64,000 nucleotides of DNA, taken from positions 403,154-467,153 of the forward strand of contig NW_006768835.1 of assembly GCF_000204055.1 (NCBI RefSeq), read 5' to 3'. The notes beneath the pieces were generated by a model. That model had not been told where the DNA came from, did no database searches, and saw only the letters and a list, made by a program, of their open reading frames with translations. This document shows positions 33,523 through 44,250 of the stretch, piece by piece. The DNA comes from Melampsora larici-populina 98AG31 (Eukaryota; Basidiomycota; Pucciniomycetes; Pucciniales; Melampsoraceae). Made by a program: the position numbers and the translations under genes. The number at the start of each line of letters is the position of its first letter. Positions within the stretch are counted from its first letter, which is position 1.

Positions 33523-34617
33523 TCACTCGTTATTGAGGATTTCCAAAATGGATCTTGTTAAAGTCATGTCTTTGGGAGAGTAATCTTGTAAGTACAGCTT
33601 GTAGCAACCTGAGGTCCAACAGCCTAAGGATTTTATGTCGTCGTGGGAAATGCCCAGCGCCGCCCTCAGCGACGCTCCTCCAACTCGAAAGGAGTGGCCG
33701 GAAATTGAGTCCCATCCGTGTTGTCTCCAGATTTGTTGAAAACGGGTGACTACCGCGGATCTTGTGAGATTGGATTGTATTCCTTCTTGGTCTTTAAAAC
33801 TAAACAGTGCGTCTGAGGCGTGATCACATATTGATAGTCTTTGTAAAATATCTTTGACCGGGCATAAACAATTGGGTTGTCCGTTTAATAGGATTTGTTG
33901 ATGTACACCTGGTCTTGCCGTTTTCGCGCCTCTCACTAAAAGCAGAATGTGTGACGTATTATCCTTTAATTTTACAGCGTCTCCTGCCAATACTGAATTG
34001 ATCCATTCTGGTTGTTCGTCTGCCTTCTTGTAGGTTAATTCTGCTAATCGGGCCATGCCCCAAAATGCCACTATGACACAATCCAAAATGGCTTTGTCTC
34101 GAGGGGATGAGTTTTCTAAAGTTCTAAATAATGCTAACAAGTGGTGTAACATCACTGCTGGTTTCTGTGGGCGTTGCGGTTGTTTTGCATCTGCCAATTC
34201 CGAAGCTTGCAATACGACTTTAACCGTGTCCTTTGTTGTATGAGGATACTCTTTCCGGTGAAAAAGGTGCCATGCTTGTAATCCGAATAAATACTTTGAT
34301 AGTGTTTTGGCTGATATTTCGCCTTCATATTCTTTGAATTCAGCACGACTGACGGTTACACAGAAATCATAAATATCGCCTGATGTTGCTGGAAGTTCGA
34401 ATTCTACGCCGTGTTGTTCCAAGTAGAATCTTCTGAATTTTTTCACCGCGCTATTGTAGCTTGAAAATGTATTTGGTTTGTATCCACTTAGCAAGTGGAG
34501 TTGTAATGAAGTGAGAGGTTGATTTCCGTTACCCGATAGAAATGCGGTTAGAGTCATCCTGGACATTGTTATGTCGGTGTATGAAGTTCTTAAATATGAA
34601 GTGTTTGATTGAGACAA
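33523..34617 (-). CDS. Tyrosine recombinase of DIRS-type element 2
   Basis: A 364-codon intact frame. N-terminal SAM-like part: LLSGYKPNTFSSYNSAVKKF. Catalytic part: AFWGMARLAELTYKKAD (first Arg), GHSFRVGGASLRAALG (H-x-x-R) and SGCYKLYLQDYSP (nucleophile Tyr region). It is separated by about 260 bp from the RNase H frame rather than overlapping it, unlike element 1. Confidence 0.83.
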   Translation of the reverse strand: MSQSNTSYLRTSYTDITMSRMTLTAFLSGNGNQPLTSLQLHLLSGYKPNTFSSYNSAVKKFRRFYLEQHGVEFELPATSGDIYDFCVTVSRAEFKEYEGEISAKTLSKYLFGLQAWHLFHRKEYPHTTKDTVKVVLQASELADAKQPQRPQKPAVMLHHLLALFRTLENSSPRDKAILDCVIVAFWGMARLAELTYKKADEQPEWINSVLAGDAVKLKDNTSHILLLVRGAKTARPGVHQQILLNGQPNCLCPVKDILQRLSICDHASDALFSFKDQEGIQSNLTRSAVVTRFQQIWRQHGWDSISGHSFRVGGASLRAALGISHDDIKSLGCWTSGCYKLYLQDYSPKDMTLTRSILEILNNE

Positions 34618-34877
34618 GAGGTTCTCCTTTATTGAAACAAAAGTGGCACTTCTCCTTTTACCAAGGGCTCTTTGTCAGATTTGGTCTCATGACCGACTCA
34701 TTGGTTTGTTACTCAACCATTTCTGTTCGATTTAACATGTCAAGTATATATTTCAAACACTCTTGTATTCTCAATTGGTATTCTTTGTACAACAAGATGA
34801 CAGGTAGATATCAATTCATTATGGGCATAAACAAGGACTGTGGTAGAATCTTACCACGACCTTCATCCTTATCTACT

Positions 34878-36534
34878 TCAAACTGACTGATTTGGTATCT
34901 CGCTCTTCTTTACCTTATGAGGCGTAATTTCCATTACATGGGTAAGATCTTCGGGTAGATCTATTAGGACCCTGTCTTTCTCCTCATGTTCTGTTGGAAG
35001 ACCTCTCAAGAGTTCATCTGCAATGTTGTCATTTGATTTTACCCTCATCGGGTTGATGTCTAATTGTGCTTTGATCTGTATGTGTTGGATTACCTTCCAC
35101 TCATCGTTTACGCTCCTATCCCTTGATTTCCTTTTCTTGAGGGTGTCTTTGCAGGTTGTATTGTCAGTCCAAATGTTAAGATTTTGGCCTCTACCGCGAT
35201 TCAGTTTGAGTAACATGAGTATTCCTATGTGTATTGCCACTGTTTCCAACCAGGCAATTCCTCTTTTCACAACTCCTGACGTCTCCCATCTTTCTTTCAA
35301 TTTGAATTGTGACCATTTGTCACCTATAATTACTCCTATTTTAAATGATGTAGAAGCATCTCCTACCCAGTTGACCTCTTTTGGGTGTGTTATTGGGATC
35401 AATCGTAAGTTTTTGAAGGTTTTGAGTGTTTCTGTCCAATATAAGAGGTCTTCTCTTACGTCTATAGGTAGGTGTTGTTTGGCGTATTTGAAAACCCACG
35501 CACTTTTCCATCTGTGTAGACTATTTAGATAACATCTAAGTTGTGGTAAGAGGTAGGATACATGCACCAAACGGCCCGTTAATACCTCTACTTGATCGTA
35601 AGAGAAAGTTCCTTCCTTGAAAAACTCTAGGATCTGTGACTTCCTTTGTTCTAATTTCTGTTCAGGTAATCTAACGGTTTTTTTCTACACCATTCCATAA
35701 GAATCCAATGAATTTTTGTTCGTGTGCAAAGTTAGCGCACTTCTTTTTGTTCATCAATACTCCCAATTCCTGAGATCTGTTAACAATTTCATCCATGTTG
35801 GTAGAAGACATCAGCCTCTTGACGAACATGTTGTTGTCGACCCATCGGAAGACCTTAAATACATCAAATTCTGAGATCATGATGTGTTTCCAGGCGTCCG
35901 CGGGTCTGCCAAAGGATCCGCATCCCGCCACGCCACCGAATGTGATTCGTGTGTCTAGATAGATGTGTCCTTCTAAGTCCAGTACCAAGAGGTATGGCCA
36001 TTGAGACATTGACGTTGGGATCTGGCGGTAAGCCTTTTCCCAGTCGAATATCGCAAGTAACCACTTCTCATTGGATGAAGTGAAGAATGTGGCGACTGTT
36101 TTGAAGTCGTCCCAAGTTGTTTTGAACTTCTTTGCGTCTACAAAAGAATTCACTGAAGGTGTCTTCTTATTATTTTTTGGAAACAATAAATCGTTTATTG
36201 GTCGCAGCGATTTGTCGTTGTTGACTACTGCTCCCATGGGGCTTGTTCGGAAAAATGGGAAGAAGGTTGATAGTTGTTCCTTCGTAAATGGTCCTATCAA
36301 TCTTCCGGCTTTCACTTCTTCTGTGATGGATTTGTTGATCTTTTCAGGTGCTAGGATTGCAGACGAGTGGTTTGGGGGTGTGAAGAAAGGTAACTTTTTG
36401 TCCGTATTTGGGTCTCTTAATATGTGGTCCGGGATGCCTTGATCAAACCCGTTAATGAAACCGTGTATTACGTCTTCATATTCTGGTAGTAGCTTTGCTC
36501 TCCGTAAAGCGCTCTCCCATTCAGGTATGTTCAT
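34878..36534 (-). pseudogene. Reverse transcriptase/RNase H of DIRS-type element 2
   Basis: Starts at 36534 (MNIPEWESALRRAKLLPEY). RT blocks: FFRTSPMGAVVNNDKSLRPI, LLAIFDWEKAYRQIP (first catalytic Asp), and RWVDNNMFVKR in place of the usual Y-x-D-D box (one Asp replaced by Asn). At a run of seven T (35678-35684; A on the coding strand) the frame slips by one; translation resumes toward 34878. RNase H follows: NWVGDASTSFKIGVIIGDKW, LETVAIHIGILML, LNIWTDNTTCKDTL and SNDNIADELLRG. The slip breaks the polyprotein unless programmed. Confidence 0.78.
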
Positions 36535-36991
36535 CTTGCAAACTACACTTCGAGGCCAGTTAGGTGGGAAATTGGACTAATGGTTGGGTAGGGGATGTTG
36601 TCTCAACCATTGTGTTTCAGTCCTCGACTGACGTTTGTCGTTGTCACAGGATATGGACCATATTCTTTTCCCTTGCACAACCTCTAAGGATAAGGTAGGA
36701 CCATCTCCCAATTTGGATGGTCTGTTGCGTAGGCGAGGAGTACGGAAAAAGGCAAAAAAAGTTTCAAAGGTAAGAAATTGGTCTTTTTCATTGACATCAT
36801 CGAGGTTTACAAACTAGGAACGGGACATATAACATCCGTATGGTTTATATCACAACATGACACTCAATAGTGACCTGTAATTAACGAGAGTATTGAAAGA
36901 AAATTAAATTAATGCCGAGAGACAACAAACTGATGGATGACAATTAAGAGGGGGGAACTTAGGGACAACAAATCTCATAAGGAAGACTATC

Positions 36992-38080
36992 TCACGTGGT
37001 GTTCCCCTGATTGTTTGGTCTAGTGTTGGCTGCCTTCTTTGCCGCGTAATTTGGGTCAAAGTTCTTGCCATTGTATCCGCCTCTAGTCCTACCACCTCCT
37101 CCATTACCCTCTTGTTTATTGTTGTTGTTCCTTCTATTACCACCACCGTAACCGCCGTAAGGGTGTGTGTTGTGGTGGTTGGATGAGTGCGAAGATTGCT
37201 GGTTTTCTGAAGTGGTACTGGTGCTACCATGGTTGTTGTGGTTGTTACCATAGGATCTAGGTAATCCGGTTGTCCAATCTTATCCAAATTTGACACCTCC
37301 TTTAGCATAAGGGTTGTTGGTGAAGGAACCTTCGTCTAACCGTCTGGTTTCTGCAAAGCATATAGCCGCAATGTCTTCTCTTCGCTGAGAAATGTCGGGA
37401 GGTACAGTCGTTCCGTTTTCTGTTACCCTGAAAGCGAAGGCATCGAGTCTGATCTTGATATCGTATCACAATGCAGTCATCCAGTTGTCTCTTTCATGGT
37501 AAAATTTGACATTGGCTTGGTGTGCTTCTGCCCAGTTGGCGAAAGTCTTGAACTTGTACACGTCTCTTAATACTGCCACAAAGTTCCGATAGTTGATGTT
37601 CCACGCAGCGTAGGATTGAGTCATCTCGTGGGGATAGGGGTAACCGGTGTAAGTTGTCAGGTCTTTGTTGAGGTTGTCGGTCTTCACTCTCTTCTCTACA
37701 TGATAGCTATTCGCCAATTCTTGCCAATGCTTGTTGAAGATTGTTAGTGGGATTGGACCCCTTAGTTCTCTCAAGTTTTGGTCGAAGTACGGGGTGAATC
37801 CAATATCTGTGTGTGACGTGATAGCACCTGGGATGAAAGACAGACCACCTTCTACCACTATCGTCGTAGACGCTTGTGATCGGTTGGAGACCGCATCTGC
37901 GTAACTAGAGTGTGTCGTCGTTGGGTTTGGAGGGGACTGGTTTGTCGTCTTCTCTGTTCTGGTTTGCAGTTGAGCATGTAGTTTAAAATACATTGTTGCT
38001 TCTTCGACTTTCCCAGCTGATGCAAGGTCGATGGCTCTTTTCCAGACTTCACTTGTGTCACTTAGATCGATTTCTGTCAA
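36992..38080 (-). pseudogene. Gag of DIRS-type element 2, with RGG-like tail
   Basis: Reads MTEIDLSDTSEVWKRAIDLA from 38080, then a capsid-like helical part (AAWNINYRNFVAVLRDVYKF, FANWAEAHQANVKFYHERD). It meets TGA at 37466-37468, continues in the same frame (YDIKIRLDAFAFRVTENGTT), meets TAA at 37280-37282, and ends at 36992 after a Gly/Asn/Arg-rich region (HPYGGYGGGNRRNNNN, GGGGRTRGGYNG). Tail resembles RNA-binding RGG regions rather than a zinc knuckle. The two stops inactivate it. Confidence 0.65.
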
Positions 38081-38302
38081 GTTCTCTACAGCTATTGTAT
38101 ATTCTATGTTAGTTCATATTTGACCTGAATGTGTGTAAGCTTTAATAAAGTCACATACATCTCTGAGTTCCGCCCAAGGATGAGAGTGCCCTGTGACCAG
38201 GTAAGATCGATTTGGGATGTGAAGCGCCACCTATGGTAATCAACCGGGTATGTTAGGGTCTTTCTATTTCTTCTCTGAGTTGGTCTAATAAGTCTGAAGC
38301 CT

Positions 38303-38932
38303 TTACGTACCAAAGACTGCTTCTGCGGGTTTGTTCGACAATAAGGACAAGTAGCCTTGGTCATTTGATAAGTCTCTGTTTCCCCGTTTCTCAGCAGCGC
38401 TTCCTTTCGACAGACTATTTGGTTGAGTGGATGCCTCATTAGGTGCCTTCCGGGGGCTCTTGGACGTCATCGCGGGTCCTGTGGATTGTGTCGTTAGATC
38501 ATGTACAATCTTCTCTGTGGCTGCGTTACCACCCACATTGGGAGTTGTTGCTGATGCGTTATTCTCGTCAGGTTGGTTTGGCAGACTATCTGAGTTTGAT
38601 TTCCCTACACAATTGGAGGAAGTGGGTCTCGTTTCAGAATTTTGTCTCCCGTAAAAAGGGCTATAGATATGCGTACCAGCGCTTTGACTTTGCGTGTTAA
38701 CGCTTTGGGATGATTGTGTAGTCCCGCTTGTTGGATTTAAATCAGATGCACTACCAGGATTGGGTTGTTGGGTTGTTGCTGGATTGTTGGGGCCGCTGGT
38801 GAGCATGCTTTCAACTATTCCGCTTTCTCCTATGTCGTGACTGGTACTACTAGATTGGACATTGTTATCTGCTGGACCTTTACTATTGGTCGCGGATTTG
38901 GAGTTTCTGGTTGATTTACTGGTTGAAGTCAT
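38303..38932 (-). CDS. N-terminal low-complexity ORF of DIRS-type element 2
   Basis: 209 codons starting MTSTSKSTRNSKSATNSKGP, Ser/Thr/Asn/Gln-rich and probably disordered, ending EAVFGT. It lies just upstream of gag on the same strand; it may be the true gag N-terminus, spliced or frameshifted onto 38080. No domain recognised. Confidence 0.5.
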   Translation of the reverse strand: MTSTSKSTRNSKSATNSKGPADNNVQSSSTSHDIGESGIVESMLTSGPNNPATTQQPNPGSASDLNPTSGTTQSSQSVNTQSQSAGTHIYSPFYGRQNSETRPTSSNCVGKSNSDSLPNQPDENNASATTPNVGGNAATEKIVHDLTTQSTGPAMTSKSPRKAPNEASTQPNSLSKGSAAEKRGNRDLSNDQGYLSLLSNKPAEAVFGT

Positions 38933-39467
38933 ATTGACTTGTTAAGTGAAGAGTATTTGAAATATTAGGTATGTAAATTGGAAAGGAGATTTTTTACGAT
39001 AATTAAAGGGCCAAAAGAATAAGGATGATTGATAAAGGTTTAAGCAATGGAACAGGGAGAAGTAAAGAAAGGATGATGTGGATAAGGGAAAAGGGTTGAT
39101 TGAATAGATTAAAGAACGATTGAAGAATATATATGAAAGAACAATTAAATAACAAGCTTAGATGAAAGATAAATAATGATGTTTCGCGTATAAAGCTTTA
39201 GATCAGTCTTGGGTTCCAGAGTAACAAGTTGTAGCCTTGTTTGTGTAACTATTCTGAGTTTGAATTTGTTTACAGTGTCTGGTTGCGATTGTATGAGAAT
39301 CTTTAAAGGGGTCTTATTTAAATTAACTCTTAAAGGAAAATTATTAAAGGAAAATTATTAGTAGAGCCTATTAAGACTTGATGTTGATGATAATCAAGAA
39401 GAACTAAAAGGAATCAAAGGAGGAATAGAAGGTTACCAGAAGGGGAGAAACATTCCTCTGGAACGAG

Positions 39468-39493
39468 GTACTCTTGTATAAATACGAGAGTAC
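39468..39493. repeat. 26-bp palindrome with TATAAATA core
   Basis: GTACTCTTGTATAAATACGA continues to GAGTAC, nearly perfectly self-complementary. Could be a promoter-associated palindrome of a decayed element. Confidence 0.6.
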
Positions 39494-39959
39494 TTCCAGC
39501 ATTCCAGCTACAGGATATTTACGTATCACAATTGGTAATTACTCTATGTCACTTAGGTGGGCATATAATTCCCAAATGGGTAGCTGGAATCTTTATAGAT
39601 TCCTTGAGTGCGTGTGCATGGACAAGGGCTCCTCTCCTTGTGTGCCTCATACGAGCGCCCACAATAAAAAACTGAGCCACTTGACTGCACAGGACCAACC
39701 TAACTCAAGGACTGGGTATTTTCTGCTCAACATTGGGTTTATCACCGCTTGAACCTGGGTGAAAAACCGTGGGAAAACCCCCGTTGCAGCACGGTTGGGA
39801 GGAACTTGTTCAAAACAAGTTCTTCCCCAGTCAGGGACAAACCGGAGATCAACCGGGGCAAAATCCGGTTCAAGAACCGGAATAGTGACCTGGTGGTCTA
39901 CATACATACAAATATCAAGAAACAAAAATGCATAGCAAAACTTAAACTCATCAAAACTG

Positions 39960-40505
39960 TCACACATCTGCGCGCCTTGCAGAGGCTTGGAGCTAATCGT
40001 GAAATCTTGGCATGGAGACTCCAAGGATTAAGTCCTCTGAAGTCATTGTTTGACTTTTCCGGCGTTCCTGACTGATAAACAACACTTTGCCTTGCATGCA
40101 AAGTTCTTTGGAATAATTTTGCACATGCGTTCTACCACTGATCAACCCGGAAAAATTATCCATTTGTGAACTCTTGAGGTTTCTTTTCAAGCTTTATGTC
40201 TGCCGTGTAAGGGGGTGGACCACACTGTACAGCCTGTATTCACAATGTAAAGCAACTTGAAATCCAATAAAGGGCATTTCTGTGAAGATTCTCATCCCAT
40301 TTTCCTGGCCGCATAACCCAGGATATCTAAGATATGAGCATACCTGGATATGTACAACATCATGCTGAAGAAAGTTGCCTGCAAGGGAAATTGGTGTTTA
40401 TCAGCAAGGAAAACAGGAAAAAACAAAAAACAGCTTAAGAGGACTTAATCTTTGGAGTCTCTGTGCCAAGCCCCTCTGTGAGGCGCACGGAAGCAGACGC
40501 ACAGA
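39960..40505. mobile_element. Foldback element, about 545 bp
   Basis: Arms at about 39963-40110 and 40362-40505 are inverted copies sharing GATTAAGTCCTCT, CTGATAAACA, CCTTGCA and GAGACTCCAA segments. The next element (40521) starts 16 bp beyond its right end. Non-coding. Confidence 0.65.
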
Positions 40506-40520
40506 GAGGGCTTGTGTTAA

Positions 40521-41336
40521 CACTACACCAAATGTAATCTTTACCGGGCAGTAAAGAAAACTACTGACATAGAAAAGTCCTGAGGCAACAGGAAGAGAGC
40601 TAAAAATCTGAAAAGATATGCACCTTGTTCCTAGATGTTGGGGCGTCATGATGAGTATTTTTTTGTATTTTACATGCAGATATTGGTTTATGTACTAACA
40701 ATAAACACTGAAAATCATCAAAAACTCACATGTAACAATACCTGAAATTTGGGTCATGAGTATGAAGACAATATTTTGTGGTCTAAAAACTTCAATAACT
40801 TTTGCAATTCTGCTCCAAATAACTCGATTTTTGGTTCATTCAAAAGCTGAACTATTCTCCTTCACACTTCATAATGTTAGTAAGGTGCTATCTAGTCATT
40901 TAAGCACTCTACATATGTTCAAACAGTTCTACATGAATAGCTCTGTAGGATCTTTTTTAGACCAGCTACAGATGTGATGTCTCAATGAAAAATGTAGAGG
41001 AAAGGCTCACCTTTTTAATGCACTTCAAACCGAGTGATTTGTTTCAGAACTGCAAAAGTTATTGATGTTTGAAGATTCCAAAATCCTGTCTTCAAAGTCA
41101 AGGGCCAAATTTCAGGTATTGTTACAGGTGGGTTTTTGATGATTCTCAGCCTTTATTGTTAGTACATTAACCAATATCTGTGTGTAAAATACAAAAAAAA
41201 ACTCATCATGACGCCCCAACATCTAGGAACAAGGTGCATATTTTTTCAGATTTTTAGCTCTCTTCCTGTTGCCTCAGGACTTTTCTATGTCAGTAGTTTT
41301 CTTTACCGCCTGGTAAAGATGACATTTTGTGTAGTG
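40521..41336. mobile_element. CACTA-like foldback element, 816 bp
   Basis: Ends read CACTACACCAAATGTAATCT and, on the other strand, CACTACACAAAATGTCATCT. Arms of about 270-350 bp are more than 90% identical for most of their length. A TAA direct repeat flanks it (40518-40520 and 41337-41339). CACTAC ends with a 3-bp duplication fit the CACTA/EnSpm superfamily. No transposase. Confidence 0.8.
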
Positions 41337-42427
41337 TAAGCTAAGTAAAGCTGTAAAGTGAACAAGATTTGAGCTCCAACTTTCCAACTTCCACAATATG
41401 TGGAATCTCAAATGTGAGTTGAGCCTGCTGAAGATATCTGATTGACCTATTTTAATTAAAAGCACACCAAAAATTGAGGATTGAAACAACATTGATCAGC
41501 ATTGATTGTTCTTCATTTAGTTCATGTGACTGTGAGGCTTGGAGTTCATAGTGTGTGGGACATGAAAAGGAGGTGTGGTCAGGTTGAGTCTTGTTTTTGG
41601 AGTCGGAATTTCTGTCAGCTTGTTGTGATGTGTGATAACACATGTGTTAGCCAATTGGTAAAATTACCAGTTTGCTAACACAGATTGATCAAAAATTAAC
41701 AACTGCAGGGATAATTTCCCACTGGTGTAGAAAAGACCCCACGTTTGTGTTGAATTTAACATTACTGCACCCAATTTACCGCAAGAGTGCGGATGCTCTA
41801 AGGAACATCGTGGGAATGGCTGTGCCGCAGTTGTGTGTATGAGTCATGTGACACAGCACCCACCCACAAGTGACAACAAGTGATTGTGCGGTCCGGGTAT
41901 TGTTTTGGCCCCGTGTTTTTCCATCATCTGTCCCAGTGGAACTTACCAATGATGTTGTGCCTTTGGCCACCAGTGTCAATCAAGAGAGGGTTGTATGTTG
42001 AAAAACTTGGTGAACTGGATGCTGTGATAGCCAATTGGAGAAGCTGTTAATATTGTGCAAATCTGAACTTTGGTGATGATGTTTTGCCAAAACATATTCC
42101 AAACATTTACATCCAAATTTGAGTGTAAATCCTTGAGAGACCAAAATTAGAGGTTGAGGGCTTATAGAGATATTTGCACTACATTCATACCTCAAAAATC
42201 CAGTCCTCAGATATCCAGTAACCTCCAAAATCTGATTGGATTTTTGTCCACCAAGGTGGTTCCCAGCAAGATATCCGGTAACCTCTATAGTCTGGTCTCC
42301 AGTGCTCAAAAACAAAATAATCAGATTTCAGAGGTAGGCTAAATAGGTAGATGTAGCTACAAGGCTAAGGTTTCAGAGCAAAAAATGAAGTCAAAGTTGT
42401 TTGTACAGAGTCTTGCTTGTGCTCAAT

Positions 42428-42814
42428 TTAATTTTTGTCATGAATTTCCCTCAAAACCCCTCTCAATGAATTGATGAACCCCATACCAGTTGATTTCCCA
42501 TCTTGTTCAGACAGAATTCTGATTGAGTCAATCAAAGCCAGTGTTTGGTGTTGAAAATGTAGAGGAGAATTGACCTCATCCGCATCATTTGGATGTTTGT
42601 CTTCTACAAGATCTGTGGCCTGAAGCAGGTCAGAGTTGGTGAAACTTTTATGAACTTCATCTTCATGTTCAGGGTTGAGTAGGTTGGTAATTGACATTGG
42701 ATTATGGACACGCAGAGTGGTCATATTCAATCTGATCTCCTCCACAACACTTGCTTCATCATCATCAATGATGAGAGTGGGTTGTTTGGGCTGGTTGTCT
42801 GGATCAAATACCAC
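42428..42814 (-). CDS. Hypothetical acidic ORF
   Basis: 128 codons starting MVFDPDNQPKQPTLIIDDDE, containing NPMSITNLLNPEHEDEVHKS. Protein-like composition but no recognised family. It could be the tail of a decayed transposase: the minus strand upstream (43454-43657) has another open stretch with LEYWLRPPNTTESK. Low confidence that it is a gene. Confidence 0.3.
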   Translation of the reverse strand: MVFDPDNQPKQPTLIIDDDEASVVEEIRLNMTTLRVHNPMSITNLLNPEHEDEVHKSFTNSDLLQATDLVEDKHPNDADEVNSPLHFQHQTLALIDSIRILSEQDGKSTGMGFINSLRGVLREIHDKN

Positions 42815-43004
42815 AGTTTGTTTCCCATTTTTGTCTTGAGGTGTAACAATCCCAGTACGTCTTACTAAACAGACATATACCCAATCACAGTGTCATTTTA
42901 CTAGTCACTGGCAGGCCAGTTAGTTCCATTCACATCAATCCAATCTCAATTGAATGTCAGTTCAATATCAGTTTGACCTCCAATTCTGTTTGAGTGGAGG
43001 ATAT

Positions 43005-43024
43005 TGTAAGGGTATACCCTTACA
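43005..43024. repeat. Perfect 20-bp palindrome
   Basis: TGTAAGGGTATACCCTTACA reads identically on both strands. An AATATATAG TATA-like sequence lies about 115 bp to the right. Confidence 0.7.
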
Positions 43025-43776
43025 GGATAGGTGTGTACATAGATGTATGGTTTTAGATAGTAGTTTAGTCATCTATTTTGCCCTGACGCCTGAGAGGCTC
43101 TTCTCCTTAGGAGACTCTCCTACTTGGAGTCAGTTTGGAAATATATAGAGGCATTTTATGGGTGATTCCTAGCTGTCAAGCTGTCCACACGATCACAGTG
43201 AAGGTTCATCTCCCTGAAACTTACAGATATGCATGGGCTGCATAATCACTCAAACCTCCAAGACATTCTGACACCTTCATGTGTGGACATTCATGTGGGG
43301 GGAGTGGGTTTTTGATTTGGGGTGCGCCTGGGCGTGTCTTTGTTAGGGGCGTGGATTTTTTCTTTGAAAAGAACAAGGCCTTTCATAATCATGGGTTTCT
43401 TCTGATTTTTTATGTCAGTTCAATCTGAGACATCATTTTGAGAGTGGTGAAGTTCATACGTGGGCAAGTCTTTGTTTTCTGAGTGGACATCCCAGAAAAA
43501 GGCTTTTGACCCCAGCAGCGTGAGCTATGATCTCAAAGAGCTTCACAGAAACTTTAGATTGTGGGTGTTTGGACTCTGTAGTATTGGGTGGTCTCAACCA
43601 ATACTCCAATGCTGATAATGCTAAAGCAAGATTGATGTTAATATTAAACATCATCATTTCAATTGTAGAAATTGAATAAACTCACATTTGGAAGCCATCC
43701 AAAACGGGCTCTATGAGTTGTAGTAGCGTAAGACCTGGTCAAGTGAGAGCATCTCCTATTGTCTTGGTAAATGGCT

Positions 43777-43900
43777 TTGGTATGGTAAATTTTACCGTAC
43801 CAAGGCTCAAAATCCTCAATTGTGTCAAAAACACACATCGATAGCTACAGAATTGGTCAAAATTCTGTAGAGGTCCAGCAAATTTACTGGACCTCTACCA
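43777..43900. repeat. Cluster of three hairpins
   Basis: TTGGTATGGTAAA/TTTTACCGTACCAA (43777-43803); CTACAGAATT/AATTCTGTAG (43845-43854, 43861-43870); GTAGAGGTCCAG/CTGGACCTCTAC (43867-43878, 43887-43898), the last perfect with an 8-nt loop. Confidence 0.8.
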
Positions 43901-44099
43901 ATTCTGCAGAGGCCGGTATGTGCAAATCTGCTCGACTTCTACCAAGCAGATCATACAACTCATGCTCAAAATCACAGTCCCAACTCCCACTCTATCTCAC
44001 TACACCTGTATGTACCATCAAACACCAGTTTTGAGGTGTTGGTACCTCTTCCATCTTGTGAATTCTTCATTTTTCACATCGAGTGTCTTCATGAAATGG

Positions 44100-44250
44100 T
44101 CATTCTCAAAAAACATTTGTTTTCTTATTCAATTGTTTTCAAATTTATCATTTTCAAATTGATCATTTTCAAATTTATCATTTTCAAATTCATTGTTTTC
44201 AAATTGATTGTTGTTGAACTAATTGTTCTCAAATTAATCATTCTTAAAGG
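44100..44250. repeat. Short tandem repeat ATCATTTTCAAATT
   Basis: About eight degenerate copies of a 14-17 bp AT-rich unit just left of the outer inverted repeat at 44245. Confidence 0.75.

Larger units (their letters stand above)
33523..38932 (-). mobile_element. DIRS-type tyrosine-recombinase retrotransposon 2 (distinct lineage)
   Basis: Minus-strand order: N-terminal ORF, gag with RGG-rich tail, RT, RNase H, tyrosine recombinase. Protein sequences share the layout but little sequence with element 1. Terminal repeats were not identified, so DIRS versus Ngaro type cannot be decided. Gag and RT carry stops or a frameshift. Confidence 0.7.

Noticed and set aside
35023..35532. 169-codon plus-strand ORF
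   Set aside because: Shadow of the RNase H part of DIRS-type element 2.
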